Positions 12,723 to 23,675 of a DNA stretch of 64,000 bases are shown one piece after another; the stretch's first letter is position 1, and every line of letters starts with the position of its first letter. Where the stretch lies: assembly GCF_000182565.1 (NCBI RefSeq), contig NW_015971549.1, positions 1 to 64,000 on the forward strand, in the 5' to 3' direction. The position numbers and the translations under genes were made by a program. The notes under the pieces were generated by a model, which ran no database searches, was not told the origin of the DNA, and saw only the letters and a program-made list of their open reading frames with translations. This DNA comes from Spizellomyces punctatus DAOM BR117 (lineage: Eukaryota; Chytridiomycota; Chytridiomycetes; Spizellomycetales; Spizellomycetaceae).

Positions 12723-13273
12723 AGGGGCATATGAAAGAACACCCAGAATACACCATCTGCAATTCTCGTTTCTGTCAGCTTGCTTATGTCAGGGTCATAT
12801 AAGTTCGCGCCAGTCGTCATTCCCAGAATCTTCTAAGGATTTTTGCTCTGTACTCTAACAAATCCACATGTCTACGTACATGGGAGTGAGATTTTCTGCA
12901 AAGCGATAACATTTGTAAGGGACATAAGCCAGAAGTATTTTGAAGACCAAGAGGACCAAGAATCGTCAAAACACGGCCCGTCCTATTAAATGTCAGTAAT
13001 GCATCGAAAATATCAATCCCGAGGGACACCGAATTCTCCTCGGCAGTTGAAGCTATTTGAAGGTGACATAGATGGGCTTCCGCATCAAGGGTATGTGTTG
13101 TTCTTGACATGTCACAAATCGGCCTACAGCTTGAACGGTTGCGATGAACGGTTGCGATTGAGCCAGTCATCACGACGAATCACGTGCATATGAAGGATCA
13201 CGTGCCAACTTGGTTTGACTGCGCTTCTGCATTTGCCCTTCGTACAGTTCTGCGAAGACAACTCGAAATCATC
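12723..13273. other. Divergent promoter region, F-box gene / CWC22
   Basis: About 550 bp between two start codons. It contains two CACGTG boxes near the CWC22 side (13181-13186 and 13199-13204) and a short direct repeat of GAACGGTTGCGAT near 13133-13160. A 117-codon minus-strand frame here was judged chance. Confidence 0.5.
13181..13204. promoter_or_regulatory. Two CACGTG boxes upstream of CWC22
   Basis: CACGTG occurs at 13181-13186 and 13199-13204, which is 87 and 69 bp before the ATG at 13274. This is close to the spacing of the box in the ribosomal protein promoters and favours 13274 over the upstream ATG at 13190, which would put one box inside the coding region. Confidence 0.45.
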
Positions 13274-15598
13274 ATGGCTGGAGCGGATTCAGACCCTCAA
13301 AGTACATCTTCTCACGGGAATCGCTCCCCATCCCCTGCTGAGGATAGGAGGCTTCGTCCATCTGCTTCGATGTCTCCTTCACCTGGTCCGCTACCTGTTT
13401 CCGCATCGCTTCCATCGCACCACACCCCTTCGTCTGGATCATACTCTCCAAACAATGATAGCGAGCAGATCCAGTCAGTGGAACGGCCAACGGACCGGCC
13501 CGCGACAACGATTGGACGAGCGGGGGGTGCCTATATTCCACCCGCACGGCTCAGGGCTATGCAGGCAGCAATCACTGACAAAAGCAGCCCTGAATACCAA
13601 CGAATGACATGGGAAGCTTTGAAGAAGAGCATAAATGGTCTGATCAACAAAGTGAATACTGGCAATATAAAAAATATTGTGGTGGAACTTTTCGGCGAGA
13701 ACCTTATTCGCGGCCGTGGGTTGCTATGTCGGAGTATTATGAAGGCTCAAGCTGCGTCATTACCGTTCACCCCTGTGTATGCAGCCTTGGTCGCTGTCGT
13801 CAACACGAAATTTCCACAAATTGGTGAACTACTGCTGATACGGTTGGTGGTTCAATTTCGTCGTGCATATAAAAGAAGCGATAAGGCAGTTTGCCTTGCG
13901 GGAGCCAAATTTCTTGCCCACATTGTCAATCAAAAGGTCGCGCACGAGATTATAGCCTTACAGCTACTGACTCTGCTCCTGGAAAGACCCACCGATGATT
14001 CGGTCGAGGTCGGAGTGGGATTTATGCGAGACTGCGGTGCTTATTTGTCTGATATCTCGCCCAAAGCCACCAACGGAGTATTTGACCGTTTTCGGGCGAT
14101 TCTGCATGAAGGGGCCATCGATAAGCGTACACAGTACATGGTTGAGGTGCTTTTTCAAGTACGAAAGGATAAATTCAAAGACAATCCGGCGGTCCCAGAG
14201 GAGTTAGATTTGGTAGATGAAGAAGATCAAATGACCCATATGGTTTCTTTGGACGACGAGGATATTAACGTTGAGGAGGGCTGCAACGTTTTCAAGTATG
14301 ATCCTAATTATCTTCAAAATGAGGAAAAATATCAGCAGATGAAGAAGGAGATACTGGGAGAAGGCTCCGATGACGAGGATGAGGAGGAGGAAGCCAGTGA
14401 TGATGAAGAGGAGGAAGATGAATCAGGGATGGTCCGCGCTGCTCAAGAGCGACTGCAAATACAGGATGAGACCAATACGAATCTGATTAACCTGAGACGT
14501 GCCATATACTTGACTATAATGTCGAGTTTGAATTTTGAAGAATGTGCCCACAAGTGCATGAAGCTGAAAATCCAGCCGGGGCAGGAAATGGAGCTGGTGA
14601 ACATGATTATCGAGTGCTGTGGACAAGAGAGAACGTATGTTAATTTCTACGGTCTTCTGGGAGAGCGCTTCTGCAGAATCAATAAAGCTTGGTCGGATGC
14701 CTTCTGTCAGGCCTTTGAAGAAACTTACAAGACCATCCATCGATATGAAACAAATCGACTCCGAAACATCGCGAAGTTCTTTGCTCATCTTCTTTCTTCC
14801 GATGCTCTCACGTGGGAGGTTTTCGCTTTAATAAGGCTTACCGAAGCAGACACGACATCGTCCTCACGTATTTTCATCAAAATTTTGTTCCAAGACTTGT
14901 GCGAAGCATTTGGTCTGAAGAAGCTCTATGAGCGTCTCAGTGAGCCAACCATGATCGTTCAAGTGCAGACAGAAGCCGGATTCATAACGCGTGGTGTTTT
15001 CGAGGGTTTGTTCCCAAAAGATAATCCTCGCAATACGCGATTTGCGATAAATTATTTCACAAGTATCGGTCTTGGTGGTCTAACAGAGGATCTGCGAGAG
15101 TACCTCAAGAACGCGCCGAAATTGATCATGGCTCAGCAGCAGGAAGTCGAGTCGGATACAGATTCTTCCGACTCGTCGGATTCTAGCAGTGACTCCGAGA
15201 GTGATTCAGAAAGTGATGACAGCGACTCAGATAGCACGTCTGGGTCTGAGTCTGAGTCTGACCATTCGAATTCAGCGCGGCTTTCTGGCAGAAGCACGCG
15301 GGCTCCTCACCCGGACCTGGACCGAGCAAGATCACGGTACTCGAAATATGACGACAGAAAGGATCATAGCTACAACGGAGAAAAAGAGCGGTCGTCCGTG
15401 AGGAGTGATCGTCGAAATGACCGTTACAGCAGAGAAGACGAGAGCAGTCCCGGGCGAGACGGTGGTAGGGGTAGGATGGGTGATAGGTATCGCAGAGACA
15501 GTTATCCAAAGCGCCGAAGAAGCAACACGCGCTCCGTCTCACGTAGTCCTCGTCGTGATCGTGGTGACGGCCGTGAGAAGAGGTACCGTCGCGACTAA
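13274..15598 (+). CDS. CWC22: Pre-mRNA splicing factor CWC22 (MIF4G-MA3)
   Basis: Spliceosome-associated factor; in animals it loads eIF4A3 for exon junction complex assembly. Intronless, about 774 aa. Seen: Ser/Pro-rich N-terminus, [14 protein letters not shown] leading into the MIF4G domain ([38 protein letters not shown]), an acidic linker ([20 protein letters not shown]), then the MA3 domain ([34 protein letters not shown]). An acidic Ser/Asp run precedes a C-terminal RS-like tail ([19 protein letters not shown]). The frame stays open upstream to an ATG at 13190, which would add 28 residues. The 13274 start is preferred because CWC22 proteins begin with such a low-complexity segment and because of the CACGTG boxes. 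Confidence 0.95.
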   Translation: MAGADSDPQSTSSHGNRSPSPAEDRRLRPSASMSPSPGPLPVSASLPSHHTPSSGSYSPNNDSEQIQSVERPTDRPATTIGRAGGAYIPPARLRAMQAAITDKSSPEYQRMTWEALKKSINGLINKVNTGNIKNIVVELFGENLIRGRGLLCRSIMKAQAASLPFTPVYAALVAVVNTKFPQIGELLLIRLVVQFRRAYKRSDKAVCLAGAKFLAHIVNQKVAHEIIALQLLTLLLERPTDDSVEVGVGFMRDCGAYLSDISPKATNGVFDRFRAILHEGAIDKRTQYMVEVLFQVRKDKFKDNPAVPEELDLVDEEDQMTHMVSLDDEDINVEEGCNVFKYDPNYLQNEEKYQQMKKEILGEGSDDEDEEEEASDDEEEEDESGMVRAAQERLQIQDETNTNLINLRRAIYLTIMSSLNFEECAHKCMKLKIQPGQEMELVNMIIECCGQERTYVNFYGLLGERFCRINKAWSDAFCQAFEETYKTIHRYETNRLRNIAKFFAHLLSSDALTWEVFALIRLTEADTTSSSRIFIKILFQDLCEAFGLKKLYERLSEPTMIVQVQTEAGFITRGVFEGLFPKDNPRNTRFAINYFTSIGLGGLTEDLREYLKNAPKLIMAQQQEVESDTDSSDSSDSSSDSESDSESDDSDSDSTSGSESESDHSNSARLSGRSTRAPHPDLDRARSRYSKYDDRKDHSYNGEKERSSVRSDRRNDRYSREDESSPGRDGGRGRMGDRYRRDSYPKRRRSNTRSVSRSPRRDRGDGREKRYRRD

Positions 15599-16299
15599 CC
15601 CTTTGCCTGATGGCGGGTTTGTTCTGTACCTATACTTTTGTGTACAGAACATGGAGCATGCACTTTTTGCAGACGAGGGGATTTTCAAATGGCAATGAGG
15701 AAGTCGCGACCATATTTTTCGGCAGTTTAGGTAGACCTGTACATGATAATATGTATCTAAAGCGATGCGCAGCGACATTCCAATTACTTGTGTCAAGAAT
15801 TGGGCACTCGTTACTATGGCAAATCTACAGCACCACTCTCACCCTCATTCCTAATATATGTATTATAGTTAGGTATCCATGCCCCTGATGTCTTTCTTCC
15901 ATCTACTTTTTTCACAGCAGGCTCTATTGAGATTGAACGGTCATTCCACTTAAGGTGTCGTTCTAGTCATTTCCGTTAATTCCAGTCCCGCTCCACCGTC
16001 GCTTCAATGGAGACTACATGCCAGGCTGTTGACGCCTCCGGCAGTTGTGATGACTGCATCTGCGTAGCCAAGATTGGTGTAAGCCCCCCAGCCGAGTTTT
16101 CTCGCCTCGGTGGGTGAGCTCGGCAAGACTTCTGAGATCTAGTGGGGGTACAGAAGCTGTGCGAAGCTGTTCCTAAGGCTACTCGCCCAGTTGGGTCTTT
16201 CTCGGCGCCCGCAGCTGTAGTGACAACCAAGGAGTCGTCCAACAACGAATTGGTGGGTGTGCGCGACCGCCGGTATTTGGCCAGGGCTTCCGCCGGCTC
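15599..16299. other. CWC22 3' flank and edge of the degenerate region
   Basis: About 400 bp of AT-rich sequence after the CWC22 stop, presumably the 3' UTR, then about 300 bp of mixed composition leading into the copia remnant. Frames in 15976-16300 on either strand show no recognised domain. Confidence 0.4.
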
Positions 16300-17230
16300 T
16301 CAAGTGTCTTCGTGGTATGCCAACGAGTCAGGAGGAGCAAACCCAGAAAACCAGACATCTCACTCCGCCCTCAACGGCAAAATCCCTTTTGAAGCCTGGT
16401 ACAGCAAGAAACCAGATGTCAGCCATCTCTGCGTTTGGAATGCTGCTGCAGAAAGCTCTTTACGGCCCGAAACAATCGCCAGGGTACTGGAACAAGAAGT
16501 TTCACAGGATGTTTACCAGTAGACATGAAGAAGCCAAGCTCGGACGGACAGTTTCAAAAGAATCACGGCAGAGACTGCCTTTACTTTGAAGAAAGGACTG
16601 GGATAATAATTGCAGCGGTTGTGCGCGACCTTCTATCGTGGGTTTACACACGGACATCCCACAGCGGCCCTTTTCAAGAATTCAAGATAGCTGAAAACGC
16701 CTTGGCGAGCTACTATGTGGGATTGGAAGTCATCCACAACGACGGCTATCACCTTCAAAAAACTGGCTACGTAGACGCTCTACTTCAGTATGGCAGAATG
16801 CAATTCTATCGCTACCCCGATGGACACCTTGACCAGCACCTTCAAAATCGACAGCAAACTACATGACGGCAAACGATCTGGGTGGACTGTCGGAAGCTTT
16901 GTATGGCTTACCTGCACACGACCAGATAATGCTTTCGTCGTAAATCTTCTCGCTCGCTACGTTCTCGTCCAACAGTTAACCACTGCTCAGCAGCTACACG
17001 CATCCTACACTTCCTCAAGGAACCAGAACGCTTGGCTTTTCACCGCGGACGTGGACACACCAATCGCCCACTGGTTCCGCCTTCCTCGCTGATAAAACGG
17101 CTATTTCCTGGTCTTCCCGCAACTCACCGTCGCCTCGTCTACAGTAGAAGCTGAATATATGAGTGTAACCGCCGCCGCCCGGGAAGCCATGTACCTCGCA
17201 GCATGCTTACTAGAATCACTCGAGGACTTT
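16300..17230 (+). mobile_element. Degenerate Ty1/copia retrotransposon pol remnant
   Basis: Pieces of a copia polyprotein in order but in shifting frames. The end of the integrase region comes first (HSALNGKIPFEAWYSKKPDV, about 16360-16425). It passes almost directly into reverse transcriptase (KALYGPKQSPGYWNKKFHRM, about 16455-16515), so much of the polyprotein between is missing. The expected YVDD active site reads AAVVRDLLSW (about 16612-16640) and is destroyed. Later RT and RNase H pieces follow: ASYYVGLEVIHNDGYHLQKT, VGSFVWLTCTRPDNAFVVNL, ISWSSRNSP and EAEYMSVTAAAREAMYLA (about 17145-17200), with stops between. No LTRs, primer-binding site or gag were seen. It is a dead fragment. Confidence 0.85.
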
Positions 17231-17529
17231 CCAGCAAGCATTCACACTTGCGATTTCTCCTTCATCACACCGATGATGTCCCAGCTCGCGGAGGGGCTCA
17301 GCTTTTGGCAAACATTGCTGCCTGTTAGCAACCGAAGATGTGGTCTAACATCACCACACCATGGCCTGGTGCACGCTCCTTCTAAAAGCCACGCCAAGCC
17401 TCTCGATCGGGCTTACGCAATCGCTGGCTCTCACTAAGACCGAAGGCAAGCTTAGAAGGATGCCCCCTTTTTTTCTTCACCACTTGTCCGGCCTCCTTTT
17501 CAACACAATCACCGTACTACTTATTTGCT

Positions 17530-18110
17530 GCACCGAACCTGTTTTCTTCATCTCCAAAATGATCACGATGGCCGCTGCAGCTCCCGCGATACCCACCTGG
17601 CTCAACAAGGAGCCCAAGTCGCCTCGGCACACGAAGACGGATACCCATGGATGAATTCGAGCTCTGCTTTTGCGAGTACAAAAATCAATCGAGTGCTCGG
17701 TATCCAGGTGACCGTCTGGGTCGATGGGTGGATTGTCCAGCTTTAGAACGACCTCAATGCCCATCTCAGAACACCTGGGTACCAGGACTGGCTGAGCGAT
17801 GGGGCCAAGCAACCATACGCGAAGGGTCAGCCCTTCTCAGCACACATTGCGGAACCCTACATCAAGGCCCCCGGCGGTGGAGAAGCACCAGCGGGGATGG
17901 TTGCCGAACGTGCAGAAAAAGCTTGGAAAGGTGCGAGACGGCGGTTAGGCTCCACGCCGAGGTCCCGCAGCACGCCGTCGGATGCGCCAAAACGGCTCCC
18001 TTCACCACGTGGCCGTGTCATGCCACCCACGACTTTGCCGAGATTGCCATCGAAGCCGCTAGAGGCCTTGCTGTGACGCTGGCGGGCACGGCCGAATAGT
18101 ACGTACACAC
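17530..18110 (+). other. GC-rich tract with broken coding-like frames, origin unknown
   Basis: The tract lies between the copia remnant and the nad1 fragment and is GC-richer than the fungal genes around it. One frame reads VLGIQVTVWVDGWIVQL, a stop, then NDLNAHLRTPGYQDWLSDGA and HIAEPYIKAPGGGEAPAGMV. This looks like decayed coding sequence, but no family is recognised. It could be part of the retroelement, another transferred fragment or chance. Confidence 0.35.
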
Positions 18111-18210
18111 GTTAGACCCCTGCGCCTATTACAGTTCTCCCGCGATGAAGCTAAGGACTGCCGCGGAATTCTTCACGGCCATCTACGTAACCCGAATGTC
18201 CCACTCCGTG

Positions 18211-18410
18211 CGCCCAGCAGCAGTAATAGTAGTATTATATGTAGTTCGATCAGTCGCCTTAATGATCATAGCCGGAAAAAATGTAATGGGTGCTATGCAA
18301 AGACGGATAGGACCGAATAAAGTAGGATATTCAGGATAGTTACAACCGAAGAAGCGAGCGGTTAATATCGAAATCTAACAAAAACGCAGGAAACTTTAAG
18401 ACAACCTGCA
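18211..18410 (+). pseudogene. nad1: Nuclear copy of mitochondrial nad1 (NUMT), fragment
   Basis: From 18223 one frame reads VIVVLYVVRSVALMI then VMGAMQRRIGPNKVGYSG, the conserved matrix-loop region of NADH dehydrogenase subunit 1. The frame then meets TAG at 18337-18339 and continues LQP. The family motif is GLLQP, so TAG stands where leucine is expected. Chytrids such as Spizellomyces read mitochondrial UAG as Leu, so the codon may be original rather than a mutation. After LQP the similarity stops; AT-rich sequence to about 18600 may also be mitochondrial. Within it GCAGG (18386-18390) can pair with CCTGC (18405-18409), perhaps the core of a group I intron. nad1 is mitochondrially encoded in fungi, so this copy is almost certainly non-functional. 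Confidence 0.75.
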
Positions 18411-18613
18411 GGTAGTATACATGTTAGACACATAATTGTGAAGAAATGATCTGTTTATGAGTCGCTTCAGTAAAATAGATAGACCGTCTGTTTGGATTAT
18501 GTTTACAGGTATCGCGTATAAGATATTATTATGGTTTCTCTTTCAAAACTTAAGGGAAGATTAAGACCATTTATATAATACATCTAAAGGTCCATCAGTA
18601 CCATGTTTCCTGA

Positions 18614-18790
18614 TTCGGCATCCCGGTGGAGGTCGTCGGGCTCGGCGGCCTGCCCACCGTGCCCGATTCCAGGACGTAGCCGTGACGCTCAAGGTCGTGC
18701 ATCACCTGTCGGCCGGCGCGTCGCTGGCCGGGCTGCTGACCGGGCCACGCTAGAGGCTGGTGGACCTCAGGGAGCGTCGGGTCTCCGGGG
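18614..18790 (+). pseudogene. Fragment resembling an actinobacterial UvrD/AdnB-type helicase
   Basis: Very GC-rich. One frame reads GIPVEVVGLGGLPTVPD (from 18617); after a one-base frame change near 18670 it continues DVAVTLKVVHHLSAGASLAG and LLTGPR, then TAG and RLVDLRERR. This resembles the UvrD-family ATP-dependent helicases of actinobacteria, where PVEVVGLGGL, then a valine-rich helix, then LLTGxRWR, occur in that order; the TAG sits where the Trp codon (TGG) is expected. The assignment rests on remembered family motifs, not a search. With a frameshift and a stop it cannot make protein. Confidence 0.6.
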
Positions 18791-18804
18791 TCGGGGGGCT
18801 ACTT

Positions 18805-19107
18805 CAGTAGTCTGACGGCAACGCACCACGTCGCGGGGCGGCATCGCCAGCTTGGTCTCGACGTCGACGATCAGCGGGTCGATATCGGTGCATCCTCCTT
18901 GACCTCCGAGATCGTGGAGAACTCGTGCAGCACGCACTCAATCCGGATGCTCATGCCCGCGGCACCGGGGATTGAAGACAGGAGGGTGCGGCGGGGCGAG
19001 TTGCCGACGGTGTCGCCGAAGCCCGGCTCCAGCGGCTCGATGGTGAACCGGGACCGGAACTCGTCGTCCTGTACTTCGGTGAGGGGCGGCCGCTGTGCGA
19101 TGAGCAC
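18805..19107 (-). pseudogene. rpoA: Fragment of actinobacterial rpoA (RNA polymerase alpha), internally deleted
   Basis: From 19107 the minus strand reads [20 protein letters not shown], then [40 protein letters not shown] and [12 protein letters not shown]. This is the start of the bacterial alpha subunit in its actinobacterial form, with substitutions at usually invariant sites (for example GNSPRRT for GNSLRRT). Near 18890 the frame shifts and [15 protein letters not shown] follows, matching a segment that normally lies more than 100 residues later. A middle part is therefore deleted. Composition is high GC, unlike the AT-richer nad1 fragment about 300 bp away. It is a decayed foreign fragment. 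Confidence 0.8.
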
Positions 19108-19200
19108 TTTAGTACTCTTTTTCTGCGGCGCCCGCTACATGACTGCTGCGATCTTGCATTCGCTGGGGCGCACTCCTGTTTTTTACGACCATCAATGATC

Positions 19201-19440
19201 ACTTCTTCTGACTCTTTGTCGATCGATTCTTCTTTTATTAACAGTTGAAGATGCCATCGAATCATCACCGGTTCTCTGATGTTGACCAACGTCCATTTCG
19301 CGAAGCCTTCTGATTCGATGGCACATTCGTTGAAGTTGCCATCGAATCGTTGCCGCATTGTCTTGTCGCTTCTTCTGCCTCTTTGTCGATTTTTTTTTCT
19401 TGGTTGTAGTTGCCATCGAATTATTGTCGGTTTTCCAAGG
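19201..19440 (+). repeat. Diverged direct repeats sharing a GCCATCGAATC core
   Basis: A unit of about 75 bp at 19201-19275 (CTTCTTCTGACTCTTTGTCG, later GTTGAAGATGCCATCGAATC and a GGTTCTC end) recurs at 19369-19437 (CTTCTTCTGCCTCTTTGTCG, later TAGTTGCCATCGAATT and CGGTTTTCC). A partial copy is at 19329-19356 (GTTGAAGTTGCCATCGAATC) and a weaker one at 19920-19950 (GTGCTATCGACTCATTGCCG). Origin unknown. Confidence 0.6.
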
Positions 19441-20553
19441 ACGCGTGGATGTTTTTAACTTGCCGCGCTACCCAACGGGGTCCACAAAATTCCCACGCCC
19501 TGGACCCAATGACGGCCCACGCAGAGTCGTCCCTCGCCAACGCTGCGATCGGAAAGCGCCTACATGAACCACGCCGCTCCCAACAGCCACCCCACACCTC
19601 CTCTACTCACAAGGAGCGTCCCGCTTTACATCGTCAAGGACATTCTCTTCCGGGAACACACCGACTACCTGTTTCCATCTTGATTGGTCGGCGCAAACCG
19701 TTGGCGAAAGATGGGCATTTGGGTTGACCGCTCAAGTCTCTAGTTATCGAGAAAGGGCCAGCGACGGCCAGAGCCAATTGGGGCCTGTGTCGGTTTTTCT
19801 CTGGGGCCTGGTTTTCCCTCGGCTCAGTCGGCGGGTAGAGCCAGCCAGCCAGGCATTACCGCCAGGTCTTGGGGACTGTCGGCGACAGTCTGGTTGACCA
19901 TTTTTGCAGTAAGCGCGGTGTGCTATCGACTCATTGCCGGTTTTCTAAGGAAAAGACGCAATTCCCTCTAGGTTATGTTGCCGCACAATTTACAGACCAG
20001 ATCTGGTTCTGTGCCAATGTCGGTGGCGTACGAAAGTAAGCCTGCCATACTGGCAACAGATTCCCACGGCAGAAGTACCAGGGCTCACAACCCACTACTA
20101 GTAAGCTGGCAAAATCCATATTGTATTCTTAGGTCTTGTAAGATGGATCATGTTCGTGCCCGTTCTGCGCTGTGTACGTAATCTCCGCTTGTCTGGTCAT
20201 ATTACAAGTCACATGACCTGGCTGAGAACTCCGCTGTTAACAGTAAGTTTGATCTATGACTACATTTATTGGTTAGTGTGAATAGCGCTTCAAAAGCTAC
20301 TTTGTTAGCTACTATTCAATACTTGGTGTGGAGAAGACGATGAGAATGAGTAGGTGGATCAATAGGTCCAAACGATAGCCTCGCACGATATTTGAGTAGG
20401 CTATGGGTCAGTTTCTTCGTTCGAGTCGCAATATCTTGCAACATAGATTGCAGTTCAAAGCCAATTTTGAGGACAAAATTCTAAGTTAGGAAGATTCGCC
20501 TATGCTGCTACTAACTGCCCTCGATTTTCAGTGAGAGCTTCCGCACTCTCATG
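19441..20553. other. Gene-poor tract with one coding-like fragment
   Basis: No intact gene. One plus frame near 19600-19735 reads RSVPLYIVKDILFREHTDYL, a stop, then LVGANRWRKMGIWVDRSSL, which looks like a worn coding remnant of unknown family. The rest, to the LRR gene, shows no domain or structured RNA. Confidence 0.35.
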
Positions 20554-22163
20554 CTATGTATCCTCAGGAGTGGCAGCGTGACGTTCAAAACTGACCCTAC
20601 TTGATAAGGAGTGGTTTTCCGAGGTCTCAGAACTTTCCAGTATCGAGAAAGTATCTTCAACCTCAATGATCAGCCCATGTTTAAGCGGCGAAGAGATCTT
20701 AACCACGGCAGCTTCTCCACCACGTTCTGGCGATGAGCCGTATAAAGCCAACGGTGAAAATGGCGACGAAGTCGAAGATGCTGAGGACGCGGAATCGCAA
20801 ACGATGGGAGAAGCCAATGTGGAAGACTCGGAGGCAGATGACGACGCAGCCTGCAACGCTGGAATAGTTTCCAGTACGGTAGGCGGGTCGGAGAAGGCTG
20901 GAGAGTTACCGAACAAAGTTGCACGTTCCGATTCCGATATACTAGATAGAGTACCTTGTGTGTCGCCACTCACTACGCTGAAGCGATCCCCGCGTGGGAA
21001 CACAGGATCCGGTAACGTGGTAATGACCCGAGGAGCGAGTCTTTTGTCGGGAGAAGCAGTTGATATGGGAGCGACACCGTCCGTCGGTGGTTCGACACCT
21101 TTCGCTAGCAAGAGGCGTCAAGTAAGCGTCAACGCAACTGCCGATAGGTGCGACGTACTGCTTTTGGTTTCACCGGCCTTTATGTCCATCTTTGCGCCTC
21201 GTGGAACTGAATTGGAGATATCTGTTCTCCCGTTTCAGTGTGCGCTTGGATATATTGGAAAGTCTCGTTGCGCCGTCTCAGGCCGCAATTTATACTTACG
21301 CATTACGGACACAATCCCGCCTAGTTCTACGAGTTCCGTTTGACTACCGATAGGATCTGAGAAAGGATTACCCGCAAGAGAGATACCTAATTTGACAGCG
21401 TTTTCAGCGCATGATTTAACATACGGTCTTAAAATGCAGAAGAGCTTACCTTTCAGCGCCGGCAGCTTACTGAATATATCATTGACAGATGATAGCTGGT
21501 TGTTGCTGATGCCGAAAAATTGCTACTAAACTACATCAGTCTCCTATGATTAATATCCACTTGTTTTGATGAATATACCAGTCGTGTAAGCTTTGCCATC
21601 GACTCTGGTATCTCAGTGATCTTGTTGTCCGACAAAGAAAGAGACAACAGAGTGTCAATGTCACATATCGATTCCGGGACATACGACAATTGATTATTGG
21701 AAAGATTCAATCTCGTCAGTTGTCCAAGCTTATCCAAGCAAGCGTCTTCTATTGCAGAAGAAGTTAGGCGGTTGGCTCCCAAAGACAGAGTTTCCAGTAA
21801 GAACAGCTGATTGAAACAGGGAGGAAGACTGGTGAGGTGGTTGGAGCTGTTGACAGCAGATTTTGTTAATATTACTTCAGAGAATCTATTTATTCAGGAT
21901 TCCATACCTCAAATGGAGTACTCTCAAGCTTTTAATCGAACACAGTTCAGGAGGTAGTGAGGATATGTTGTTATTACTATAATATATGGATCAGGAAGTC
22001 GGGTCTGCAAACGTAAGTGATTGACATCCAAGGCATAGCTAATTGCATGTCGCAAAGGCAGTATATTTCCCACCTTAAGTTCAGTATAACCAGTGACTTT
22101 ATCGCTAGGACCGTCGCCGGGATCGAGTCCAGCGACGAGTGAGCGAGTTGGACCACCTGGCAT
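20554..22163 (-). CDS. Leucine-rich repeat protein with Ser-rich C-terminus
   Basis: Function not assigned. Spliced exons give consecutive LRRs: NNNISSLPPELCSIKSLRVL, SNHLTSLPPCFNQLFLLETL, LTRLNLSNNQLSYVPESICD, SLSDNKITEIPESMAKLTRL and ISNNQLSSVNDIFSKLPALK, capped by LAGNPFSDPIGSQTELVELG. The LxxLP spacing is of the short intracellular class. The C-terminal exon (from about 21108) is a Ser/Thr/Pro-rich tail without a domain (SSSASESSTLASPIVCDSAS). At least five exons; edges are by eye, and the join to the tail (VMP-KGVEPP) is the least sure. The proposed start is ATG 22163 (MPGGPTRSLVAG); a further upstream exon is possible. Confidence 0.7.
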
Positions 22164-22358
22164 CAAGAAGCATCGGTCAAAAACCCAGGCTCACATGCGA
22201 AACGGCCGATTCGGTAATACCTCCCCTCCTCCGCGCAGATCATCCTCCTTCCGTCGTGCTTTCATATTTGAGGAGTGTGTAAACTTTCAATTGGGTCAAT
22301 AGACTTGCTGTCGCTAGTTATGCTGACTAATCAATTACTGTGCCATGTTCTTCATCTG

Positions 22359-22364
22359 CACGTG
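22359..22364. promoter_or_regulatory. CACGTG box upstream of RPS18
   Basis: CACGTGA at 22359-22365, with 94 bp between the hexamer and the RPS18 start codon at 22459. This matches the spacing of the same box before RPL27 (92 bp) and RPL10A (99 bp). Confidence 0.55.
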
Positions 22365-22458
22365 ATGCTAATTGGTGATCCATAACCAAGTTCTGCGACC
22401 AACAGACGAGGTTCCTCCCTTTTCGCGCAACTCGCTTTGTCCACGGAACATTGTGAAC

Positions 22459-23399
<941 letters not shown>

Positions 23400-23675
23400 G
23401 GGGACATTGGGCCGGCAATCGTCTTTCTGCCGCGATTGTCGATATGTACAGGCATTTTTCAATACAATATTCGTGTTGCGGAATCGCTTTTGTGTTGTCA
23501 TTGTGGATCATATTGCTAGATGTATTGCCAAATGAACCTTGTTTTTATATTAAGATATGGAGGGTCGTGGCCATATTCCAACAATATTTAACCAACACGA
23601 GAGTTTCCCTAAGCTCGTCTATTTAAGCGACAGAATGCCAGGAATCTATTCTCATAGTCCCAACCAGTACATTAC

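Noticed and set aside
12817..13173. A minus-strand frame of about 117 codons upstream of the F-box gene
   Set aside because: No domain or splice link to the F-box exons. It covers the presumed divergent promoter and CACGTG region.
16000..17450. An intact LTR retrotransposon
   Set aside because: No LTR pair, frames are broken, integrase runs directly into reverse transcriptase, and the YVDD motif is lost.
18145..18339. A 64-codon frame as a small nuclear gene
   Set aside because: The C-terminal part is mitochondrial nad1; the frame is a NUMT fragment, not a functional gene.
20666..21343. A 225-codon plus-strand frame
   Set aside because: Opposite to the LRR gene tail. The minus strand continues in phase from clear LRR exons, while the plus frame shows no domain.
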